Shown here: piece by piece, positions 1-5,087 of the stretch
How the letters are laid out: every line of letters starts with the position of its first letter
How positions within the stretch are numbered: position 1 is the stretch's first letter
Assembly: GCA_041946755.1 (NCBI GenBank)
Contig: JBHGBB010000175.1
Location: 1 to 8,257 of the forward strand
Direction of reading: 5' to 3'
DNA from: JBHGBB01 sp041946755
GTDB taxonomy: Bacteria > UBP4 > UBA4092 > JAOAEQ01
Length of the DNA: 8,257 nt
Made by a program: the position numbers and the translations under genes
The notes under the pieces: generated by a model
What the model was told of the DNA's origin: nothing
Database searches by the model: none
The model's input: only the letters and a program-made list of their open reading frames with translations

Positions 1-25
1 GCGATTCTTAAGAATCGCCTTTTTT
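1..25 (+). terminator. Rho-independent terminator at window edge
   Basis: Bases 1-18 form a perfect palindrome (GCGATTCTTAAGAATCGC) that can fold as a 7-bp stem with a TTAA loop. It is followed by C and six T at 20-25. It lies 13 bases beyond the stop codon of the minus-strand peptidase gene. The T-run follows the stem in the plus direction, so it should end a plus-strand transcript arriving from outside the window. Because the stem is palindromic and is preceded on the minus strand by an A-run, it may also serve the minus gene, but the bases needed to see a minus-strand T-run are outside the window. Confidence 0.75.
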
Positions 26-37
26 GGTATATGGCTA

Positions 38-1276
38 TTATTCATTGATTATTCGTCTGGCTAGAACGAAGCCTTTATCATGTTTTTCAGAATAATTCGC
101 TGCTTTCGGATTCAAACTGCTAATCGTAACATGTGGTTCAACCGCTTGGATAAATTCATTATTGCCGATATAGAGTCCGGTATGAGTTATTCTGCCATTA
201 TGTCCTGCAAAATAGAGTGTATCTCCCGGTAATAAATCATCCCGATATCCTCGGAATCCAACTAATTTCCCGGTTATTGATTGTTCATCAGCATCCCGTG
301 CTATATTAATCCCATTCGCTCGATATACCATCTGAATAAATCCAGAACAATCGATACCCGCTTTAGTATTTCCACCCCAAACATAAGGAGTTCCTAAAAA
401 TTGTTTTGCGGTAGTAATTAGTTGATTAATAAAAGTTTCATTAAATGATGTGGTATGGTAATAATAATTTGGTACTGATACTTTATCACCATTAGGGAGA
501 ACTACTTGATGTTTACTGGTTATCGGCAAAACTGCGCCGATAGGAATATTCACGTTATCGAGTGCAAACTCTTTTTGGAACACCACATGCGCTCCTTGAA
601 GCCATTTATGAATTGCGGATTGGGTCATTGAAATTACCTTGCTTTTTTCAATCCAACCCAGATACCCTGAAGCTGACTGTGCATAATAATATTTTCCGGA
701 GTTATCTTCCGCTAACAAATAAATACCATCACCAAGAATCGATTCGGTTAATTCTTCTTGTAATCCGGTAGCTCGGCTATAGAACATCAATCCCGGAACG
801 TTTATCAAGGCAAATGTCTTTTTCCCTAGTTTCTTTGACGGAAGTACTTCAATTTCATCTTTGATCTTCGATATGTGCATCGCGGTTAATATTGACAGTA
901 ACCCTTCTTTATATTCTGGGATACTCACCATACCTGATAAAACTACATTACCTGATTCCACTCTACTTTCCACTTCAAAACACATGACTCTTAAGTCATA
1001 GACTATCATCGGTCGATATTTCGCAATATATTCATTTACCTTTTCCGGTTTTCCGATACCGTTTGGTTCTAGCCGACGAACCATCCGTTCACGAAACCGT
1101 CTCCCTCTCATTTCGGTAGTATCATCCGCATAGACTACCACTCCGCGACGTACTTCAACTTTTCCTGTCGGTTTAGACTGCGATTGTTCTTGCATAACAT
1201 GACCTTCCTGGGCTAAAAGTCCGGGAGCACTAATTAACCCGATTACACCAGCAATAATAATTGATTTTATTGCCAT
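38..1276 (-). CDS. Secreted NlpC/P60 cell-wall peptidase with BON-like and SH3b-like regions
   Basis: A 412-residue exported peptidoglycan endopeptidase, expected to cut bonds next to gamma-D-Glu in stem peptides, like YkfC-type enzymes. A signal peptide covers about residues 1-22 (MAIKS, hydrophobic run, LLA before Q23). Residues about 95-146 look BON-like (VESGNVVLSGMV). Residues about 150-215 look like an SH3b domain, and 228-275 may be a second. The NlpC/P60 domain spans about 285-410, with PYVWGG at 297-302, the catalytic Cys310 in DCSGF and His365 in THTGLYIG. The third polar position, usually His in FIHA, is Gln377 (FIQA). The start is supported by the signal peptide and a weak AAGG about 10 bases upstream. 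The gene is read away from the HD-GYP gene, and a promoter plus structured leader precede it. The N-terminal region 36-95 is basic and I do not recognise it. The NlpC/P60 call is firm; the exact substrate is inferred. Confidence 0.9.
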   Translation of the reverse strand: MAIKSIIIAGVIGLISAPGLLAQEGHVMQEQSQSKPTGKVEVRRGVVVYADDTTEMRGRRFRERMVRRLEPNGIGKPEKVNEYIAKYRPMIVYDLRVMCFEVESRVESGNVVLSGMVSIPEYKEGLLSILTAMHISKIKDEIEVLPSKKLGKKTFALINVPGLMFYSRATGLQEELTESILGDGIYLLAEDNSGKYYYAQSASGYLGWIEKSKVISMTQSAIHKWLQGAHVVFQKEFALDNVNIPIGAVLPITSKHQVVLPNGDKVSVPNYYYHTTSFNETFINQLITTAKQFLGTPYVWGGNTKAGIDCSGFIQMVYRANGINIARDADEQSITGKLVGFRGYRDDLLPGDTLYFAGHNGRITHTGLYIGNNEFIQAVEPHVTISSLNPKAANYSEKHDKGFVLARRIINE

Positions 1277-1323
1277 ATATAATACCTTGTCTCTCTAATT
1301 TCGACAACTCGACTTCGGTATAT

Positions 1324-1417
1324 AAAAAAAACTGGACTGGTTATCTAATTTGGAATAAAATCCAACTCCTTTTTTTAAGGAGGACGAAATGCCAGTCCAG
1401 CATTTACTCTACTTCCT
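1324..1417 (-). ncRNA. Structured 5' leader: candidate attenuator, riboswitch or small RNA
   Basis: Read on the minus strand from the predicted start near 1417, the RNA can form three successive hairpins. P1 is AAATGC/GCATTT (1387-1392 with 1400-1405) with the 7-base loop TGGACTG. P2 is CTCCTT/AAGGAG (1366-1371 with 1377-1382). P3 is TTGGA/TCCAA (1350-1354 with 1361-1365). A 9-base segment, CCAGTCCAG (1340-1332), is perfectly complementary to CTGGACTGG (1400-1392), which is the P1 loop plus one base on each side. It is immediately followed by eight U (1331-1324). The long-range pairing therefore either replaces P1, giving a terminator that encloses P2 and P3, or coexists with it as a pseudoknot. 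The peptidase ATG is 48 bases beyond the U-run. I could not match it to any riboswitch or T-box consensus I know. It could also be a free small RNA of about 94 nt. Confidence 0.6.
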
Positions 1418-1423
1418 ATAAAT

Positions 1424-1452
1424 AATATAATCCTAAAACATTGTTTTGTCAA
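1424..1452 (-). promoter_or_regulatory. Sigma70-type promoter for the peptidase leader
   Basis: On the minus strand, a perfect -35 TTGACA (1452-1447) is separated by exactly 17 bases from a -10 TATATT (1429-1424). This predicts a transcription start near 1417, about 140 bases before the NlpC/P60 start codon and just upstream of the structured leader. It is the best promoter match in the window. Confidence 0.8.
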
Positions 1453-1585
1453 CAATAAAAAATCGAAATATTATTAAAGTCATGATATGCATATTATTCT
1501 AAAATATAGGAATTATTGTGCTGCTGTAGATAATCAATAATCGCTTGAGATTTTTTCCAAAGTACGCTAGACTAACTACACCAAT

Positions 1586-1613
1586 TTAACATCATTTTTT
1601 TAACCTATATAAT
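1586..1613 (+). promoter_or_regulatory. Promoter for the FHA-GAF-HD-GYP gene
   Basis: TTAACA (1586-1591, five of six consensus bases) and TATAAT (1608-1613) are 16 bases apart. The predicted start falls near 1619-1621, only about five bases before the ATG at 1626, so the message would be nearly leaderless. This agrees with the lack of any Shine-Dalgarno sequence there. The interval between the two divergent promoters (about 1453-1585) is AT-rich, and I see no further recognisable site in it. Confidence 0.6.
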
Positions 1614-1625
1614 TATATAACGGTT

Positions 1626-3647
1626 ATGCCCCATTTAATTTGCCAGTCAGGAGAAAATCAAGGGAAAATTTATTCTTTAAATAAAGATGAAATTGTCATT
1701 GGTCGGGATATAACTTGTCTTATTCGAATATTAGACACTCGCGTTTCTCGGAATCATTGTAAAATCGTACGCAATAAAAAAGAATTTGAATTAACCGACC
1801 TGAATAGTAAAAATGGAACAATGGTGAATGGAACGCAAATCAAAACAAAACGGTTAAGTCATTCTGATATCATTACCATCGGACATATTAATTTCCTCTT
1901 TAGTACCGATTCAACACCGAAAGCAGATATTTCGCCTAAAAAACATGCTACTGTTTTGATTCCTCAAGAATGGTCTTCTGCGGATTCGCAAGTCCAACTC
2001 CGGCTTCCTTCTACAAAAATACCAGCTCCGATCGAGCATCCAAAATTAGCGAAAAAGAAGTCCGTCAAATCACAAAATGATCAAAACCGACTCCGTATCT
2101 ATTACGAAGTTGGGCAGATTTTAAGCTCCTTGCTAGATCAAAATATTCTGCTGGATAAAATTATGGAAAGTATTTTTACGGTTATACCAGCAGAACGCGG
2201 ATTTGTTATGTTGCTTGACGATAATCAGCAACAAATGAAACCGGTAGCGGTTCGTTCCCGGAAAGGTATCGACAAAGAACATCCGATGACCATTAGCCGA
2301 AAAATAGTAGATATGGTTATGCATGACCAAGTAGCCGTCGTCAGTTCCGATGCAACTATTGATCCTCGGTTTAAAGCGAGTGACAGTGTGGTAGCACAAG
2401 GAGTCCGGTCAGCGATGTGCGTTCCCCTGCTCTATAAAGAGAAATTAATTGGGTTAATACATGTTGACACTTTTTCACAAAGGAACGCATTTACCGAAGA
2501 AGACTTGCGATTATTAAGCGGAATTGCTAACCAAGCGGCAATCGCCCTTGAAAATGCCATGCTCTATTCCCGGACACAACAACAAATTCGGGAGTTATCA
2601 GCAGTACTCGAGGTCAGCCGGGCAATTTCAGCGAACTTAAACACCGACATTGTTCTCCAAATGATTATGCGATATAGCTTAAATCTGTTACAAGCAGAAT
2701 CCGGGTCGATCATGATGCTGGATGAAACAAGCGGTGAATTAAGTATTAAAGCTGCTGTCGGATTGAATGAAGAGATTATCAATAAAGAGAAACGTAAATT
2801 GGGTGAAGGGATTGCTGGATGGGTAGCACAGTCAGCACAACCGTTATTATTGCGTGACGGCCTGCATGATTCCCAATTCCGGAATATTAAGAAAAAGGAA
2901 TCGGTAAAAGATGCGCTCTGTGTACCATTAACCTATCAAGGTAAAGTATTAGGGGTCATTAGCGTTAATAACCGAGTAGGAGAAAAAACATTCCAGGATA
3001 AAGATTTGGAATTATTATCTACTTTCGCATCTCAAGCAGCAATTGCGATTCATAATTCCCGGCTATATTCTTACCTTCGGGAAATATATGTTAGTACGAT
3101 TAAAGCGTTTGCAGTTGCTATCGAAGCAAGAGATCCCTATACCCGTGGTCATTCAGAACGGATATCGCAATTTGCAGTCGCAATTGCACAAGAAATGAAT
3201 CTTGAATCTGATCAGTTAGATACGATTCGCGATGCCGCGTTGCTCCATGATATCGGTAAAATCGGAGTTCGTGAAAGCATTCTCCAGAAACCAACCAAAT
3301 TGAATGATGATGAATATCGGGAAATGCAACGCCATGCAGTGCTCGGTACCCAGATATTACAATCAATACCTTCTCTGAAACCGTTGTTATCGATCGTTCA
3401 TCACCATCAAGAGAAATTTAATGGAACCGGTTATCCTGATAAATTAAGCGGGGTATCGATTCCGTTAGGAGCTAGAATCATCGCGGTTGCAGATGCGTTT
3501 GAAGCTATGACTTCTGACCGACCATATCGTCCGGCACGAAGTGTTAAACAAGCGATTAAAGAACTCAAGAAATTCTCTGGGACGCAATTCGATCCATCGA
3601 TTGTTACTGCTTTTATCCACATCTTGGAAAGAAGCGAAAACGACTAA
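1626..3647 (+). CDS. FHA-GAF-GAF-HD-GYP cyclic-di-GMP phosphodiesterase
   Basis: A cytosolic 673-residue signalling enzyme with four domains. An FHA domain (about 1-95) has VIGRD (24-28), SRNH (41-44) and LNSKNGT (59-65), the phosphothreonine-binding loops. A linker (about 96-150) rich in Lys, Pro and Ser follows. Two GAF domains (about 155-312 and 325-478) are joined by a helical segment. The HD-GYP domain (about 486-670) has His509 in RGHSERI, HDIGK (541-545), His570, a His triplet (592-594), GTGYP (600-604) and ADAFEAMTSDRPYR around Asp623. All metal-site landmarks look present, so hydrolysis of cyclic-di-GMP is the expected activity. GAF domains sense small ligands; none can be named here. 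FHA implies docking to a Thr-phosphorylated partner, but no Ser/Thr kinase is visible in the window. The start is chosen because FHA begins immediately after it; there is no Shine-Dalgarno. The PilZ gene 481 bases downstream is a plausible effector of the same messenger. Confidence 0.93.
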   Translation: MPHLICQSGENQGKIYSLNKDEIVIGRDITCLIRILDTRVSRNHCKIVRNKKEFELTDLNSKNGTMVNGTQIKTKRLSHSDIITIGHINFLFSTDSTPKADISPKKHATVLIPQEWSSADSQVQLRLPSTKIPAPIEHPKLAKKKSVKSQNDQNRLRIYYEVGQILSSLLDQNILLDKIMESIFTVIPAERGFVMLLDDNQQQMKPVAVRSRKGIDKEHPMTISRKIVDMVMHDQVAVVSSDATIDPRFKASDSVVAQGVRSAMCVPLLYKEKLIGLIHVDTFSQRNAFTEEDLRLLSGIANQAAIALENAMLYSRTQQQIRELSAVLEVSRAISANLNTDIVLQMIMRYSLNLLQAESGSIMMLDETSGELSIKAAVGLNEEIINKEKRKLGEGIAGWVAQSAQPLLLRDGLHDSQFRNIKKKESVKDALCVPLTYQGKVLGVISVNNRVGEKTFQDKDLELLSTFASQAAIAIHNSRLYSYLREIYVSTIKAFAVAIEARDPYTRGHSERISQFAVAIAQEMNLESDQLDTIRDAALLHDIGKIGVRESILQKPTKLNDDEYREMQRHAVLGTQILQSIPSLKPLLSIVHHHQEKFNGTGYPDKLSGVSIPLGARIIAVADAFEAMTSDRPYRPARSVKQAIKELKKFSGTQFDPSIVTAFIHILERSEND

Positions 3648-3668
3648 AGACTCATTACATCTGTCCAT

Positions 3669-3689
3669 CGAATACCTTCATTCGGTTTA
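3669..3689 (+). terminator. Weak hairpin between convergent genes
   Basis: CGAAT (3669-3673) and ATTCG (3680-3684) can pair around a 6-base loop, followed by GTTTATT. It sits between the stop of the HD-GYP gene and the stop of the convergent small minus-strand gene. The 5-bp stem is short and the T-tract is interrupted, so this is only a possible terminator. Confidence 0.3.
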
Positions 3690-4031
3690 TTATTCAATTT
3701 TTGGCCAGGTTTCCTGATCGAGTTCCGTGCCTACCAGGATCCATCGTTCCGTTGTTTCTTCACAGCGAATATCGAAAATAACATTCTCGGTTGTTTCAAT
3801 CCGATAATACATTGCTTGTTTTCCCGGAAACTCATTTTCTTCAATTCGCCACGAGGCAATTGCATGCAATACTTCATATCGTTTTCCGCGCCAGAGAAAC
3901 GATTGCGGATACTCGTTATCCCGATATCCACAATAAGTTACAACCGAAATCGGTTCATTAACCGTGTATAGTTCATCCCCTTGTTTGAGATATTTTTTGA
4001 TTTGTTTGACAACTTTTTTCTTTTTTCGCAT
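3690..4031 (-). CDS. Small basic-N-terminus protein resembling DUF6504
   Basis: A 113-residue cytosolic protein of unknown function, without signal peptide or membrane segment. The N-terminus is very basic (MRKKKKVVKQIKKYLKQ). The core has YPQSFLWRGKRYEV (about 41-54), ASWRIEE (59-65) and MYYRIET (74-80), then FDI and ERWILVG towards the end. The order of an F-WRGKRY-V motif, a W-R motif and a YYR-T strand recalls small DUF6504-type proteins, a resemblance from memory and not a database match. The gene is convergent with the HD-GYP gene and divergent from the PilZ gene. No Shine-Dalgarno precedes the ATG; an AT-rich TTAATA/TATTAT pair could give a very short leader. The length, the domain-like pattern and the absence of a competing gene on the other strand support it as real. 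Confidence 0.7.
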   Translation of the reverse strand: MRKKKKVVKQIKKYLKQGDELYTVNEPISVVTYCGYRDNEYPQSFLWRGKRYEVLHAIASWRIEENEFPGKQAMYYRIETTENVIFDIRCEETTERWILVGTELDQETWPKIE

Positions 4032-4076
4032 GATTTAGTGGTATAATTTTGTATAATAATAAATTTAACTCGGTTA

Positions 4077-4105
4077 TTAAGATACCATAGATAGCCGCAT
4101 AATAC
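4077..4105 (+). promoter_or_regulatory. Possible promoter for the PilZ gene
   Basis: TTAAGA (4077-4082) and TAATAC (4100-4105) are 17 bases apart, giving a start near 4112 and a leader of about 17 bases without a Shine-Dalgarno. In this AT-rich stretch such matches arise easily. TATAAT also occurs at 4042-4047 and 4052-4057, but without a convincing -35. Confidence 0.3.
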
Positions 4106-4128
4106 CAAAATAAAAAAATAATCAATTT

Positions 4129-4566
4129 ATGATTCCTGATACCAGATTTACCGACCGTCGGCAGTTTACCCGAATTCCAGCTCGATTCGTAGTTATGATG
4201 AAACTCGATATCAAGAACCTAGCAGACTATGCTATTGATGCCGAGATTATCAATATCAGCGAAGGAGGGATGATGTTAGAATTACGCGATATTCGCTCGC
4301 AGGAAAAAGGGGAACATAATGAGCTGGTTGCGTTATTTTTCAGTAGTCTGCAATTACATGAGCAATTACTCTGGTTACAATTCCGACTTCCGAATAATCC
4401 TGCAGTAGTCCAGGTAATATCAAAGCCCGTCTGGATTGAAAAAACTGAAGAAAAAGATAAAAATACTGGATTCTGTCTATTAGGGGTACAGTACACTAAA
4501 GTCCCCAAAGAAGCACAGCATGCCATCAGCCAATTCATCTCCGCGCGAATTGTTAATGGCAGTTAG
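4129..4566 (+). CDS. PilZ-domain cyclic-di-GMP receptor
   Basis: A 145-residue, essentially single-domain PilZ protein. Both ligand-binding motifs are present: RxxxR as R11-QFT-R15 in the N-terminal loop, and NxSxxG as N42-I-S44-E-G-G47 at the start of the barrel. Intact copies of both motifs predict cyclic-di-GMP binding. There is no enzymatic, response-regulator or membrane domain, so it probably acts by binding a partner such as a motility, secretion or polysaccharide-synthesis component. The start fits the usual position of the RxxxR loop close to the N-terminus; no Shine-Dalgarno is visible. It lies on the same strand as the HD-GYP phosphodiesterase, with one opposite-strand gene between them, and 130 bases before HU, which has its own promoter. 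The partner and phenotype cannot be read from this window. Confidence 0.9.
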   Translation: MIPDTRFTDRRQFTRIPARFVVMMKLDIKNLADYAIDAEIINISEGGMMLELRDIRSQEKGEHNELVALFFSSLQLHEQLLWLQFRLPNNPAVVQVISKPVWIEKTEEKDKNTGFCLLGVQYTKVPKEAQHAISQFISARIVNGS

Positions 4567-4613
4567 ACTAATTAGAATAAATAAGGTATAATTAAAAATA
4601 ATTAATATTTTGC

Positions 4614-4643
4614 TTGACAGAAGCTTTCAGAATTAGGTATTTT
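4614..4643 (+). promoter_or_regulatory. Promoter for the HU gene
   Basis: A perfect TTGACA (4614-4619) is followed after 18 bases by TATTTT (4638-4643). This gives a predicted start around 4650 and a leader of about 45 bases ending in a strong AGGAGG Shine-Dalgarno (4682-4687). The interval after the PilZ stop (4567-4613) is AT-rich, with only a weak A/T stem and no clear terminator. Confidence 0.65.
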
Positions 4644-4695
4644 GTTTAGCATAATGTATTAATAAATAAACCCTATATTTTAGGAGGATTTTAGT

Positions 4696-4974
4696 ATGAC
4701 GAAAGCTGAAATAGCAGAAAAGGTTAGAGAAAAAATTGGGGCGATATCGCATCGAGAAGCATTGATAGCTGTAGAAACCTTTCTTGATGGAATTAAACAA
4801 GCATTAGCAAAAGGTGAAAAGGTATCGATTGTTGGTTTTGGGACTTTTAAAATTAAAGAACGGCGACCGCGAACTGGCCGAAATCCTAGAACCGGCCAAG
4901 AAATTCAGGTTCCGGGTAAAAAAGTCCCGTCGTTTAAAGCAGGAAAAGAGTTCAAAGACGCGGTTAACAAATAA
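4696..4974 (+). CDS. hup: HU-family DNA-binding protein
   Basis: A 92-residue nucleoid protein of the HU/IHF family, which binds and bends DNA as a dimer. It has the usual length and layout: MTKAEIAEKV at the N-terminus, VSIVGFGTF at about 43-51, a beta-arm with GRNPRTGQEI at 61-70 bearing the intercalating Pro64, and a C-terminal helix FKAGKEFKDAVNK. It reads as HU more than IHF because it begins like HU and has no IHF-specific extension, though HU and IHF cannot always be separated by sequence alone. AGGAGG eight bases before the ATG and a TTGACA promoter upstream fit high expression. It appears to be transcribed alone. The 101 bases after it (4975-5075) hold no recognised gene, and the compositional change begins there. 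Confidence 0.96.
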   Translation: MTKAEIAEKVREKIGAISHREALIAVETFLDGIKQALAKGEKVSIVGFGTFKIKERRPRTGRNPRTGQEIQVPGKKVPSFKAGKEFKDAVNK

Positions 4975-5064
4975 AATCGGTATATAGATTCTCACTATAG
5001 AACCACAACAGTATTAAGGAAAAATGAATTGGCGGTCAGTTGAAGGTCGTCCATTCTCAAAATC

Positions 5065-5087
5065 AAGCAAGCTTGTTATTCTTGCTT
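5065..5087 (-). terminator. Hairpin overlapping the ATPase stop codon
   Basis: AAGCAAG (5065-5071) and CTTGCTT (5081-5087) form a 7-bp stem around a 9-base loop that contains the ATPase stop codon. On the minus strand the stem is followed by GATTTTGAG, only four T, so termination would be weak. It lies at the left end of the compositionally distinct block. Confidence 0.35.

Noticed and set aside
1377..1421. Plus-strand mini-ORF with AAGGAGG five bases before ATG, encoding MPVQHLLYFL
   Set aside because: The Shine-Dalgarno-like sequence is one arm of the P2 inverted repeat of the minus-strand leader, no plus-strand promoter is evident upstream, and no gene is translated in step with it. Chance is likely, though a leader peptide is not excluded.
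1524..1556. Possible hairpin TCAA...TTGA followed by six T in the divergent intergenic region
   Set aside because: The 4-bp A/T-rich stem is too weak, and there is no plus-strand transcript upstream that it would need to end.
1277..1625. Known cyclic-di-GMP or cyclic-di-AMP riboswitch, given the neighbouring signalling and cell-wall genes
   Set aside because: The conserved cores of those classes, as I remember them, are not present on either strand.
4227..4538. Minus-strand 103-codon ORF
   Set aside because: It is wholly antisense to the PilZ gene, which has both binding motifs intact; the product is Cys/Ser/Asn-rich and domain-free.
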